Below, piece after piece: positions 27,154 to 36,162 of a stretch of 64,000 bases of DNA. The DNA is taken from the NCBI RefSeq assembly GCF_000812565.1, contig NZ_JTAM01000037.1, positions 1-64,000 on the forward strand, given 5' to 3'. Positions within the stretch are counted from its first letter, which is position 1. Each line of letters starts with the position of its first letter. The DNA comes from Flammeovirga sp. OC4. Lineage in GTDB: Bacteria > Bacteroidota > Bacteroidia > Cytophagales > Flammeovirgaceae. Position numbers and translations under genes: made by a program. The notes below the pieces were generated by a model that was not told where the DNA came from, did no database searches, and was given only the letters and a program-made list of their open reading frames with translations.

Positions 27154-30117
27154 TTAGAAGTTCACGTTAATACCTAATGTGTAAGTGGCAGTCAATGGAT
27201 AAGTATTGAAATCAATTCCTGCATCAAGTGGTGAATCAGAAGTGATTTCTGAACTATACGACTGATAAGGTTGGTATAAGTAAATGTTGGATGCGGCTGC
27301 AAAAATTCTACATTTTTCAATGAAAATTTTGCTAGTCACATGCTCTGGCAAAGTATATCCTAAGGTGATATTTGCTAGTTTGAGGTAAGATCCGTCTTCA
27401 ATAAAGCGGTCTGATACTTCATAGTTTACACCTCCGTTTGTGACTCTAGGCTCGCTATTGCTTGTGCCCTCACCTGTCCATCTTCCTAAGAAAGACTCTT
27501 CGAAGTTGGTCGTACCCCAACGTACTGCTTTCTTAGCATTGTAGATTTGGTTGCCTGATTGTCCTTGGAATAAGGCTGATAAATCGAAGTTCTTATAAGA
27601 TAAACCTAAGTTGATACCATAGATAAAGTTTGGAATAGGGCTTCCGATAAACGTTTTATCTTGTTCATCAATCACGCCATCACCATTGATATCCATGTAG
27701 ATCACGTCACCTGGCTGTGCACCTGGCAATGATGGTGAGTTATCAATTTGCTCTTGATTTTGGAATACACCATTCGTTTTATAACCATAGAATGCTCCAA
27801 TTGGATGACCTGGAGTAGTCAAAGACACTTGTTGACCATTGCCTAAATCACCTCCAAAAATATAAGGATTGTTAGGGTCTAAAGCGATAACTTCATTGTG
27901 GATCGTTGAGATATTTCCTCCAATATTGTACTGTACTTCTCCAATTTTGTGATTCCATTGGATGCTCAAATCAATACCTTTGTTCAAGATCTCACCAATG
28001 TTAGAAGGCACTGCACCTTTTGATCCTACTAAGCCTGGAGGTGTGATATATACCAACATGTCTTTGGTCATTTTGTGGTAGTAATCTGCATCGATCGTTA
28101 ATTTATCGTCCCAGAAACCTACTTCAAATCCAATATCGAATTGCTCTACAGTCTCCCAACGAAGGTTAGCGTTGGCCATATTGATTACAGTACCACCCGG
28201 TTGGAACCCTTGATCAGGACCAAAAACTGGGTTTAAATTATTATCAATCAATGAATACTTACTGTAGTCCCCAATCTTGTCGTTACCAATTCTACCCCAG
28301 CTTGCTCTTAGTTTCAGGTTGTTGATCAAATCACTAGACTTCATAAAGTTTTCTTCCGAAATTCTCCAACCTAAAGCCAATGAAGGGAAGACACCAAACT
28401 TATTGTCTTTACCGAAACGAGAAGAACCATCCGCTCTAAAAGAAGCCGTTGCAAGGTACTTATTATCGTACGTGTAATTCACCCTACCAAGGAACGATAA
28501 GTAGGAGTTAGCAGCACCTTCTTGAAATACATTTCTACTGTCTACCAATCCAGTACCCAAGTACCACATATCTCTGTTATTAGGCACGCCATTTTCAGAA
28601 CCTTCCCACTTTTGCATGGTATTATTTTGAGTGGTAATACCCGCTACAGCATTGATACTATGCTTACCAATCTGCTTCATATAGCTCACCGTATTTTCCC
28701 AAAGCAATGCATTGTATTCGTTTCCTTCTTGCTGTAATCGACTTACATCATTGAATTGTTTCCCACTCACGAAGAATACAGGAGTATATTGTGTTCCTTT
28801 GTTTGTAGCTCGATCTACACCTAAGTTCGATTTGAAAATTAATCCTTTAGCAATTTCATAATCCAAGAAGAAATTACCTACCAAACGGTCTCCACTACTA
28901 AAATCGTTTTTGTAATAAGAAGAAGCCATTGGGTTACCAATATCATTATTATTGGAAGTCCCGAAGTAACCATTCTGATCATATACCGGCATAGTTGGGT
29001 CTGCTTTATAGGCATCTCCTAAATCCACACCTTCGTTGGTGCTGTTGTAAGTAGAGTAAGCGATATTATGACCTACTTTTACTCTCTTCGACAACTTATA
29101 GGTGTTGTTGATTCTTAAATTGAAACGGTCGAAACCCGATCCTTCTACAACACCTAACTGATTGAAATACCCTGCCGTGATATTGTACATCACATTGTCT
29201 GATCCACCTGAAACACCTACTTGGTAATTTTGGATCGGTGCGTTTCTTGTAGCTTCATCAATCCAATTTGTACCGTTGCCCATGTTGTTGATTTGATCTT
29301 TTGTATAAATCAAGTCAGAACCTTGGTTGTGCATGATCTCATTTTGAAGCATGGCATATTGCTGTGCATTCACCATATTAGGACGAGCCGCCACTTGTTG
29401 CATACCTACATAAGACCCCAAAGTCACTTTTGCCTTTCCTTTTGAGCCTTGCTTTGTAGAGATGATCACCACACCATTGGCACCTCTCGAACCATAAATT
29501 GCTGTTGCAGAGGCATCTTTCAAGACTTCCATTGATTCGATATCATTAGAACTCAAGAAATTGATATCATCCAGAAGCATTCCATCCACAACATACAGCG
29601 GACTCGAATTACCCGTGGTACCGACACCCCTGATCTGTACTTTCGGTGAACTACCTGGCGTATTGCCTGAAGTAATCTGAACACCTGATACTTTACCTTG
29701 TAAAGATTGCAAAGGGTTTGAAGCTGGAATTTTCTCCACATCTTCACTCTTCACACTCGATACGGCACCCGTTAGGTCACTCTTTTTCATGACACCGTAA
29801 CCGACTACCACTACTTCTTCAAGCTGTTCCATATCTTCATTCAAGACCACTTGAATAGGTGAGAAACTGGTGATAACTCTTGTCTCCGTGACATAACCGA
29901 TGGATGAAATTTGAATGGAATCGTTGAGTTGAATTCCATCAAGTTTAAAGTTTCCGTCGAAGTCAGTAATTGACCCTTTTTGTGTTCCAATAATCTGGAT
30001 TGTAGCTCCGATTACGCCATCTCCTGTATTACTTGTCACCTTCCCAGAAAGAATATTTTGGGCATACAAAGACATACAAGAAATACTAATAAATAGTGTT
30101 AGTAATAACTTTTTCAT
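27154..30117 (-). CDS. susC: SusC-family TonB-dependent outer-membrane transporter
   Basis: About 987 residues. The signal peptide ends at SLYAQ; a carboxypeptidase-regulatory-like domain (~25-100, GKVTSNTGDGVIGATIQIIG) leads into the SusC hallmark LEEVVVVGYGVMKKSDLTGAVSSV, the plug domain (PLYVVDGMLLDDINFLSSNDIESMEVLKDASATAIYGSRGANGVV) and a 22-strand barrel. ATG codons at 30123 and 30117 are both usable. It imports oligosaccharides with its SusD partner, which follows by 10 bases. GH3 lies 45 bases upstream in the same unit. Symbol is a family name only. Confidence 0.95.
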   Translation of the reverse strand: MKKLLLTLFISISCMSLYAQNILSGKVTSNTGDGVIGATIQIIGTQKGSITDFDGNFKLDGIQLNDSIQISSIGYVTETRVITSFSPIQVVLNEDMEQLEEVVVVGYGVMKKSDLTGAVSSVKSEDVEKIPASNPLQSLQGKVSGVQITSGNTPGSSPKVQIRGVGTTGNSSPLYVVDGMLLDDINFLSSNDIESMEVLKDASATAIYGSRGANGVVIISTKQGSKGKAKVTLGSYVGMQQVAARPNMVNAQQYAMLQNEIMHNQGSDLIYTKDQINNMGNGTNWIDEATRNAPIQNYQVGVSGGSDNVMYNITAGYFNQLGVVEGSGFDRFNLRINNTYKLSKRVKVGHNIAYSTYNSTNEGVDLGDAYKADPTMPVYDQNGYFGTSNNNDIGNPMASSYYKNDFSSGDRLVGNFFLDYEIAKGLIFKSNLGVDRATNKGTQYTPVFFVSGKQFNDVSRLQQEGNEYNALLWENTVSYMKQIGKHSINAVAGITTQNNTMQKWEGSENGVPNNRDMWYLGTGLVDSRNVFQEGAANSYLSFLGRVNYTYDNKYLATASFRADGSSRFGKDNKFGVFPSLALGWRISEENFMKSSDLINNLKLRASWGRIGNDKIGDYSKYSLIDNNLNPVFGPDQGFQPGGTVINMANANLRWETVEQFDIGFEVGFWDDKLTIDADYYHKMTKDMLVYITPPGLVGSKGAVPSNIGEILNKGIDLSIQWNHKIGEVQYNIGGNISTIHNEVIALDPNNPYIFGGDLGNGQQVSLTTPGHPIGAFYGYKTNGVFQNQEQIDNSPSLPGAQPGDVIYMDINGDGVIDEQDKTFIGSPIPNFIYGINLGLSYKNFDLSALFQGQSGNQIYNAKKAVRWGTTNFEESFLGRWTGEGTSNSEPRVTNGGVNYEVSDRFIEDGSYLKLANITLGYTLPEHVTSKIFIEKCRIFAAASNIYLYQPYQSYSSEITSDSPLDAGIDFNTYPLTATYTLGINVNF

Positions 30118-30162
30118 GGTCATTTCATTAAAAATAATACTGATTAATGCAGTAACTTCATT

Positions 30163-32439
30163 TTAGTTTTTGAATGAAAAAATAGCTTCATTCTGAACAA
30201 TTGAGGAGTTAGGGGCGATCCATACTTTGAACTTCCCTTCTTCAGTTACTATGTTGTTGTTTATATCAAGAATTGATAGCATATCAGGAGTGATATCGAA
30301 AGTTACTTTTTTCGATTCCCCTTTCTTTAGTTTAATTTTTTGAAAGCCTTTCAGCTGTTTTACGGGTTGAGCAATAGATGCAAAGATGTCTTGAGTGTAA
30401 AGTTGTACAACCTCTTCCCCATCATATTTACCTGTATTTTTCACTGTGATGGATGCTTTAATTGCACTTCCTCCCTTCAATACTTCAGAAGATAATTTTA
30501 AATCTGAATACTCAAATGATGTATAACTTAAGCCGTAGCCAAATGGATAGAGCGGAGAGTTTTCCACATCTAAATAGAATGATTTATAATCCTGAGGATT
30601 GTTCTGATCAAACGGTCTGCCTGTATTCAACGCATCATAATAGATCGGGATTTGTCCTACGTTTCTTGGGAATGTCATGGTCAATTTTGCTGAAGGATTG
30701 TATTTTCCTGCCAATACATTCGCAATAGCATCACCTGTTTTAATTCCCAAATACCACGCTTCAACAATCGCATCTACATTTTGATCTTCCCATGATAAAT
30801 CCAATGGTCTTCCATTCAATAAGATCAAAACAATAGGTTTCCCCGTTTTCTTTACCGCATGCATCAGTTCACGTTGTGCTTTTGGAATACGAATATCCGT
30901 TCTGCTTGCCGCTTCTCCCGACCAGTTGAAATCTTCACCCAAAGCCAAGAATACCACGTCACTGTTTTGTGCTACTCTTACAGCTTTCTGAATTTCTTTA
31001 GCATTGCTTTCTCCCATTAAGTTTGCTCCTTTAGCATAACTAAATTTTGCATTGGAGTAAAGGTTTGTTACCCCTTCATACACTGTTACACTCTTAGAGC
31101 GATCCCCTTTAATGGCCCATTCTCCATTTAAGCTTTTTCTTTCTTTGATCATTGGACCAATTAGAGCAATTCTCTTTTTTGTATTTTCAGCTAACGGTAA
31201 TACCTCCTTCTCATTTTTCAATAATACAATAGAACGTTCAGCTCCTTTTAAAGCCTCTGCTAAAAACGCTTCAGTCATTGTGTTTTCAGCTTCACGCTTC
31301 GTATCCATATATCTGTAAGGATCTTCAAATAACCCTAATAAGAATTTCAATTCTAGAATTCTTGCAACAGCAACATCAATTTGACCTTCCGTTACAGCAC
31401 CTTCATCCACCAATTTTTTAAGGTTTTGAATATAAGCCGCACCATTCATGTCCATATCAATCCCAGCATTCAAAGCTTTCTCTGCCGCTTGCTTAAGATC
31501 TTCAGCATAACCGTGAGGAATCATTTCGTTGATGGCCGTATAGTCCGTGACCACCGTACCTTTAAAACCCCATTCATCTCTCAAAATATCTTTAAACAAG
31601 TATTTGTTGCCCGTGGCAGGTACTCCGCTGACTGTATTAAATGAAGTCATAAATGTAGCTACTCCATGATCAACAGCTGTTTTAAAAGGAGGCAAATACG
31701 TTTCTCTCAATACTCTATCCGAAACATCTACTGTATTATAATCTCTTCCAGCTTCTGCCGCACCGTACCCTACAAAATGCTTCGCACAAGCCAACATGGT
31801 ATGAATATCACCAAAGTCCTTATAACTTTTGATACCTTGAAAACCATTGACTCTCGCCTTTGCGATTTCATTTCCTAAGAAAACGTCCTCACCGGCACCT
31901 TCCATCACTCTCCCCCAACGCGGGTCTCTAGCAATATCAATCATAGGCGCAAACGTCCAGCTGATTCCTGCCGAAGTCGCCTCAATAGCGGCAATTCTTG
32001 CACTTCTCTCCATCAATTCTAAATCCCAACTACACGACTCTGCCAATGGCATTGGAAAGGTTGTCTTATAACCGTGAATCACATCCGCTGCAAATAAAAT
32101 CGGAATTTGAAGACGAGAATGCTTCATTGCCTGCTCCTGCAGTTTGCGTAATCCTTCTGCTCCAAAAACATTGAACATGCTTCCTACTTGTCCCTTTTCT
32201 AAGTACTCTTTAAAGTCGTCATTGATCTGCGGTCCCGTCAAAGTACCATGCCCAGAGAACTGCGTCATTTGTCCTATCTTCTCCTCCAAAGTCATCAAAG
32301 ATAACACCGAGTCCACCTTCCCTTCAATCACAGGATCTTGACTGTAACTTTCCCAATCGAAGTCTTTTTTCTTCTGTTCACACGATAAAAAAATGGAACA
32401 GCCAAAAAGTAATAATATTGTCTTATTAATAAATTTCAT
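30163..32439 (-). CDS. GH3 beta-glucosidase lipoprotein, first gene of the locus
   Basis: A 758-residue glycoside hydrolase family 3 enzyme, started at the ATG at 32439 (MKFINKTILL), which gives a lipobox ending SIFLSC. Features in order: MTLEEKIGQMTQ, DVIHGYKTTFPMPLAESCSWD, FAPMIDIARDPRWGRVMEGAGED, CAKHFVGYGAAEAGRDYN, the nucleophile Asp299 in VVTDYTA, the (alpha/beta)6 domain and a C-terminal fibronectin-III-like domain. The fold and catalytic set match beta-glucosidases such as Bacteroides BT_3567, known for beta-1,2-gluco-oligosaccharides. Its pairing with a GH144-like enzyme points to sophoro-oligosaccharides. It is promoter-proximal; the region just upstream carries two palindromes. Confidence 0.9.
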   Translation of the reverse strand: MKFINKTILLLFGCSIFLSCEQKKKDFDWESYSQDPVIEGKVDSVLSLMTLEEKIGQMTQFSGHGTLTGPQINDDFKEYLEKGQVGSMFNVFGAEGLRKLQEQAMKHSRLQIPILFAADVIHGYKTTFPMPLAESCSWDLELMERSARIAAIEATSAGISWTFAPMIDIARDPRWGRVMEGAGEDVFLGNEIAKARVNGFQGIKSYKDFGDIHTMLACAKHFVGYGAAEAGRDYNTVDVSDRVLRETYLPPFKTAVDHGVATFMTSFNTVSGVPATGNKYLFKDILRDEWGFKGTVVTDYTAINEMIPHGYAEDLKQAAEKALNAGIDMDMNGAAYIQNLKKLVDEGAVTEGQIDVAVARILELKFLLGLFEDPYRYMDTKREAENTMTEAFLAEALKGAERSIVLLKNEKEVLPLAENTKKRIALIGPMIKERKSLNGEWAIKGDRSKSVTVYEGVTNLYSNAKFSYAKGANLMGESNAKEIQKAVRVAQNSDVVFLALGEDFNWSGEAASRTDIRIPKAQRELMHAVKKTGKPIVLILLNGRPLDLSWEDQNVDAIVEAWYLGIKTGDAIANVLAGKYNPSAKLTMTFPRNVGQIPIYYDALNTGRPFDQNNPQDYKSFYLDVENSPLYPFGYGLSYTSFEYSDLKLSSEVLKGGSAIKASITVKNTGKYDGEEVVQLYTQDIFASIAQPVKQLKGFQKIKLKKGESKKVTFDITPDMLSILDINNNIVTEEGKFKVWIAPNSSIVQNEAIFSFKN

Positions 32440-32507
32440 ACAGATAAGTGAGTAAGTTGTTTTCACTAATTCAGACGATTTGCTTAGCGAAAAATAAAAT
32501 TCAGTTT

Positions 32508-32534
32508 AACGATCGTTTTGTAATTACAAATATG
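32508..32534 (-). promoter_or_regulatory. Candidate promoter and operator of the SusCD locus
   Basis: Upstream of the GH3 start are a 10-bp palindrome AACGATCGTT (32508-32517) and an adjoining perfect 14-bp palindrome TTTGTAATTACAAA (32517-32530). On the minus strand CATATTTG (32534-32527) is one base off the -7 box TAnnTTTG. This dense dyad symmetry suggests a regulator-binding site; no clear -33 element is seen. Confidence 0.45.
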
Positions 32535-32873
32535 GAGGGGATTAAGTGTAAAAATGTAATTTTATATATCATCAAAAAGACATCATCATTCTAAAAAATA
32601 TATAAAACCCTGTTTATCTGAACTTTGAAAGTGTTAATTATCCCATTTTACTACAATGATAAGATGGTATGATGTGATAAAATCACATCAGTGAAATGGG
32701 GAGATTTTCATTAATAATTAGAAAGACAAGGAAAATAACATGATGAGTGGTTGTGAAGTTGGTTAGGGATGTGGGTGGTGTACTATTGGTGGAAGTGTTA
32801 ATGTATAACTACTACAAAACAGATTTATTTTATTCTAGATAATAGCTTATTTCAAACTATATTTTGATATACA
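32535..32873. other. Spacer upstream of the SusCD locus
   Basis: About 340 bases without a credible gene. Short AT-rich dyads occur (around 32640-32690, GATAAAATCACATC-like), but nothing I can assign. Confidence 0.4.
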
Positions 32874-32909
32874 AACAAGCCAATCTATGTGAGGGTAGAT
32901 TGGCTTGTT
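32874..32909 (-). terminator. Strong hairpin terminator
   Basis: A perfect 14-bp stem, AACAAGCCAATCTA (32874-32887) with its complement at 32896-32909. T-rich flanks on both sides allow function in either direction. On the minus strand it lies ~82 bases past the stop of the hypothetical gene at 32992-33423. Confidence 0.75.
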
Positions 32910-32991
32910 TTGTTGTTTTAAGTTGAGAACTTAAATTGTGAGAAAGTTTGTGGTGATGCCTAAAGGCTAAACACAACGAACAGTAGGGAAA

Positions 32992-33423
32992 CTATTTTTT
33001 AGTAACTCCTCGTATTTCTGGGTATACTGGTTCTTTTGTAAAGTTAAAATTGTCATTTAACAATAAAGAAAATTCCTTCCCCCATAATTTAAACTCAAAA
33101 TAATTACTTGTTATGACATTATCGCTTCCAAATAAAAATATATCTTGAGTAATAGAAACCGTATCTATTTTATCATTAAAAAACGATACCTCTTTGGGGT
33201 TTTTAATAGAATAGTCAGTAATATGAATAGACGAGTAATTTGAGAATTTAAAAAAAGAAAAATCTAAATATCCACCTTGTAAATTAGAAGGGGTAAACTT
33301 CTTGTCTAATAAAGATGCATATACAGGGATAATAATATCATTTTTATCAAAAATTAAATCACCACATAAGGAATTAGAAAGATCAATTTCATCAAAGTCA
33401 ACATTAATTTGTTTTATCATCAT
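32992..33423 (-). CDS. Hypothetical AT-rich protein
   Basis: A 143-residue protein with no signal peptide, rich in Phe, Asp and Asn (FFKFSNYSSIHITDYS, FEFKLWGKEFSLLLND). It looks like an all-beta domain with a DFDEIDLSNSLCGDLIFD opening. I do not recognise a family. Its size, composition and setting resemble immunity proteins of polymorphic toxin systems, but no toxin is present. It is followed by a strong terminator and preceded by a hairpin-rich spacer, so it is probably transcribed alone. Confidence 0.55.
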   Translation of the reverse strand: MMIKQINVDFDEIDLSNSLCGDLIFDKNDIIIPVYASLLDKKFTPSNLQGGYLDFSFFKFSNYSSIHITDYSIKNPKEVSFFNDKIDTVSITQDIFLFGSDNVITSNYFEFKLWGKEFSLLLNDNFNFTKEPVYPEIRGVTKK

Positions 33424-33463
33424 ATTTATTCTAAAGTAACTGTTTATAATTTTTCAATAGGAA

Positions 33464-33675
33464 TTCCCCCCCACTGGCGCAAGTGTTAAGCCAAAGGCGT
33501 CACTTGTGTCTATATTTTGAAGGAGTCTGTAGACTCTCTACCCCACAAATTAATAGTCAATATTTACTGATAAAAGAATTTATATAATTTGTAATTCTAT
33601 CTTGAATATTTTTGGCTCGGAATTAGGGAGACTTTTCCGATTGTTAGGCACAAGTATCGGCTTAATACTTGAGGC
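33464..33675. repeat. ~200-bp repeat, left copy, with hairpin present
   Basis: Similar over most of its length to 36163-36357: C-rich start, TATTTTGAA, a block reading CCCCACAAATTAAT, GATAAAA, TTTGTAATTCTATC, then an RGGA-loop hairpin (TCGGAA/TTCCGA, 33617-33640) and a CAAGTA/TACTTG hairpin (33651-33671). It also contains a TTAA-family hairpin (33480-33506) that the other copy lacks. Confidence 0.75.
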
Positions 33676-33726
33676 AGAAGGAGATTGACTTGTCTTGTTG
33701 TAATAAGTTACAAACTTATACAATTG

Positions 33727-33772
33727 GACAGTTCTAAGTAACACCTTTCGGTTTAATACTTAGAACAGTGGG
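33727..33772. repeat. TTAA-family hairpin with a fully diverged stem
   Basis: GTTCTAAGTA (33731-33740) pairs perfectly with TACTTAGAAC (33757-33766). Inside are AC, an ACC-TTTC-GGT inner hairpin and TTAA in the same order as in the CAAGTG-type copies. Both outer and inner stems have changed sequence while keeping their pairing. Confidence 0.8.
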
Positions 33773-33843
33773 GAGAAATACATTTAAATCCTAACTCTAA
33801 ATAAGTAAAAGTATCAACTTAACTTTACAAACAGTCACAAAGG

Positions 33844-34350
33844 TCATACACATAATATTAAATCATAGAACTCAGATACTGACGGATCATTATTATTCAA
33901 TGCAAGACATTCCTTGAAATATTTGTCAACAATAGAGCTATCGAGTTCATAAACACCTAATGTGCTTTTTTGTATTTCAGCTTCAATAACGATTATCATT
34001 GAACGAAAAAAAGATTCTACATCAATACCACAACACATTTTAATTTCTCCTGAAAGATTCAAAAGATATACACCCCCTGATTGGCGATTTAATACATAAA
34101 ATAAATTATAGTTATTATGATTAGCAAAATGGTAATATTGATGATTAAAATCCATTTCTGAAAATGTTAAAGTAAAATCTACAAATCCATATTTCACCGG
34201 AAACTCAAAACCATTTCTAAAGTATTCAATTGCTGTCTTATCGCCTTCATAATCAGCTTTAATAATTAATTTTACATCATCAAATTTATTCATCTCAAGT
34301 GTCAAATAATTATTATAAGTGTTTACAAACGTCTCAATGTAATTTTCCAT
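33844..34350 (-). CDS. Possible SUKH-like immunity protein
   Basis: A 168-residue soluble protein. The order of elements (helical start, FPVKYGFVDFTLTFSEMDF, FYVLNRQSGGVYLLNLSGEIKMCCGIDVESFFRSMIIVIEAEI, acidic C terminus) is reminiscent of SUKH (SMI1/KNR4-like) immunity proteins, where a beta-sheet describing 'value' strands precedes a final helix. The match is from overall pattern, not a diagnostic motif. It is the last gene of a short leftward series with a membrane protein, and no toxin gene is nearby, so it may be an orphan immunity gene. Confidence 0.45.
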   Translation of the reverse strand: MENYIETFVNTYNNYLTLEMNKFDDVKLIIKADYEGDKTAIEYFRNGFEFPVKYGFVDFTLTFSEMDFNHQYYHFANHNNYNLFYVLNRQSGGVYLLNLSGEIKMCCGIDVESFFRSMIIVIEAEIQKSTLGVYELDSSIVDKYFKECLALNNNDPSVSEFYDLILCV

Positions 34351-34366
34351 TTTTAATTTATAATTG

Positions 34367-34471
34367 TCAAGTTTTTCTCACTTCTGTTCTTGGCATGCAG
34401 GCAGTGAGAAGGATACGATTATCATTCTCTTTTATAGCATACACTATAGATTCAAAAATATCATTTATCAT
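34367..34471 (-). CDS. Possible 34-residue coupled ORF
   Basis: A short frame (begins MINDIFESIVYAIKEND, ends TEVRKT) overlaps the 3' end of the membrane-protein gene by 11 bases and stops 16 bases before the SUKH-like gene. The overlap suggests translational coupling, and the composition is protein-like. It also contains an 8-bp inverted repeat (TTCTCACT/AGTGAGAA), which could instead be a weak terminator stem. Real or chance cannot be decided from one sequence. Confidence 0.3.
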   Translation of the reverse strand: MINDIFESIVYAIKENDNRILLTACMPRTEVRKT

Positions 34472-35195
34472 TTTTTCTTAGATTAGATTTTAATTGGTCA
34501 TATAATAACTCCTCTATCCCTTTGTCAAAATTATCCGACAATTCATCTCTTGAAACAGAAATAATAAAGCCTTGTTCTTTAAAACCTCCTCCATCATAAT
34601 GCCTCAGGAAACCTTCAGGGGCAATATGAGGTCGTATTAGACCATTTGTTAGATATTCTTCAATTATTGTTGTACTATCAGTTTCTACAATTCCAAGTTT
34701 GCTTTTATCATATGTAATTTTATTATCATATATCTCTATTAAATAAATATTTCTTTTTCCGTTCTTAGATATTGAAAGACGTACATTTTCATCTGGTAAT
34801 TCGTTATTGAATTTATAGATATATACCACTCTCTCAAATCTATTTAAACCTATAAAGTCATCTTTTTGAATAGAATCGTAACGACCGTATGCCTTTTTGG
34901 CTGATAACATCTGTGAAAAAATATCACCACCATAATCTTGAGGGTAAGTCGATAAAATTATATAAGATTGACAAATAAAAAATAGAATAAACAAGAGTAA
35001 TGTAAAAAACCTCTTTTCAATTCGAGCTGATAACAAAAAAAAGATAACTGGAGAAACTACTCCTGTAAGCAAAACTATGAATGGTGTGATGAGGCCTGCC
35101 AATCCTGTATAAGGAAATAACCACCTGATGTTTCCCCACAGAAAAAAACACGACAAAAATAAAAATATTGAAAATAATAATCTAATTAATTGCAT
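34461..35195 (-). CDS. Hypothetical membrane-anchored protein
   Basis: A 244-residue protein with three hydrophobic helices in its first ~90 residues (about 4-22, 30-55 and 62-82), then a ~150-residue soluble domain rich in charged residues (FERVVYIYKFNN, NVRLSISKNGKRNIYLIEIYDNKITYDKSKLG, HYDGGGFKEQGFIISVSRDEL). I recognise no family. It overlaps a possible 34-residue ORF and lies upstream of the SUKH-like gene, with which it is probably co-transcribed. Confidence 0.6.
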   Translation of the reverse strand: MQLIRLLFSIFLFLSCFFLWGNIRWLFPYTGLAGLITPFIVLLTGVVSPVIFFLLSARIEKRFFTLLLFILFFICQSYIILSTYPQDYGGDIFSQMLSAKKAYGRYDSIQKDDFIGLNRFERVVYIYKFNNELPDENVRLSISKNGKRNIYLIEIYDNKITYDKSKLGIVETDSTTIIEEYLTNGLIRPHIAPEGFLRHYDGGGFKEQGFIISVSRDELSDNFDKGIEELLYDQLKSNLRKNDK

Positions 35196-35492
35196 AGTGC
35201 AACAATGATATAAATTTAGGTATAGTTCACTTTAACAGAACTAAGTTACTAAATTGTCTTTTATGTTACACAGTTTCTTTTTTTTAACTTATCCAAACTG
35301 GCACTAATGTTAAACTGGAGGGATCATCTCATTCAACCTACCAATATTTTTTTATCATAAATGCCCTAAAGAACAAACCTATCACGTAAAGCTATTAACT
35401 TACATCTGAATTAATTTTAAAACCTAAGAAACTAACATCAAACAGCTGATCTCATTGGCTTTTGAAAAGAAATAAATTTAGTCATTCCATTA
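35196..35492. other. Spacer with a degenerate hairpin repeat
   Basis: About 300 AT-rich bases. Around 35291-35325 the bases resemble a worn TTAA-family hairpin (CTGGCACTAATGTTAAACTGG), as seen intact at 33480. No gene is seen. Confidence 0.4.
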
Positions 35493-35750
35493 TCACGGAT
35501 AATTAGGGCTATGGGTATTTAAGTATTTTTCGCCTTTTGACGTAATTTTATAAGACGGTAAACTTTCGTTTGTAACTTTTATTTCTTCTATAAAGTCACT
35601 ATCTACCAAGAATTGAATATATTCCATAAGAATAGGTAACTCATCAAAAAAAAGTTCACTCCGAGAATATTTATGATGAACCGCATACCAATTGAATCTT
35701 TCTCTTTTTTGGATAAATTCTAATAATTCTATATTAAATTTCGTATTCAT
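35493..35750 (-). CDS. Small hypothetical protein, winged-helix-like
   Basis: An 85-residue protein. The arrangement of helices and a terminal strand pair (ELLEFIQKRERFNWYAVHHKYS, LPILMEYIQFLVDSDFIEEI, LPSYKITSKGEKYL) resembles a winged-helix fold, where ITSKGEKYL would be the wing strand as in many MarR/PadR-like proteins. It could bind DNA or be an immunity-type protein. It starts 6 bases after the upstream unknown gene, so the two form one unit. Confidence 0.55.
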   Translation of the reverse strand: MNTKFNIELLEFIQKRERFNWYAVHHKYSRSELFFDELPILMEYIQFLVDSDFIEEIKVTNESLPSYKITSKGEKYLNTHSPNYP

Positions 35751-35756
35751 AAGATA

Positions 35757-36128
35757 TTAAGTGGGAGTGAAGAACTTAGGTGGAACATAATCCAATAGCC
35801 ACCTTTTTTCTTCACTCGCTACTTGTTGATTAACTTCACTTTCAGAATACCTTTTTATAACTTCTAAGCAGTTCTCATATATATATCTGTCATAAATTGT
35901 ATTCTTATTTTCTAAAAGAAAATGTGCTGTCCAAAGGTTTACATAATACTGATGTTCTGTAATATTTCTATAAAACAGGTGATAATCTTCATTCTCAATG
36001 AATGTGTCTACTTCTTTTCTCATATTGAAAAAAGAAATAGTTCTTCTAAAATTCAAATTATAAGGTGTGTGCTTTTTAATGTAATTCTCTTTACACCACA
36101 AAAGAAAATTATCGTTTAAATGTCTCAT
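35757..36128 (-). CDS. Hypothetical helical protein
   Basis: A 123-residue soluble, mostly helical protein with many aromatic residues (YHLFYRNITEHQYYVNLWTAHFLLENK) and no signal peptide. No family is recognised. It precedes the small winged-helix-like gene by 6 bases. Upstream lies the right copy of a ~200-bp repeat, so this gene is the first inside the repeat-flanked cassette. Confidence 0.5.
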   Translation of the reverse strand: MRHLNDNFLLWCKENYIKKHTPYNLNFRRTISFFNMRKEVDTFIENEDYHLFYRNITEHQYYVNLWTAHFLLENKNTIYDRYIYENCLEVIKRYSESEVNQQVASEEKRWLLDYVPPKFFTPT

Positions 36129-36162
36129 TATTCAACCAGTTTTTTGTAAAATATTTAGAATC

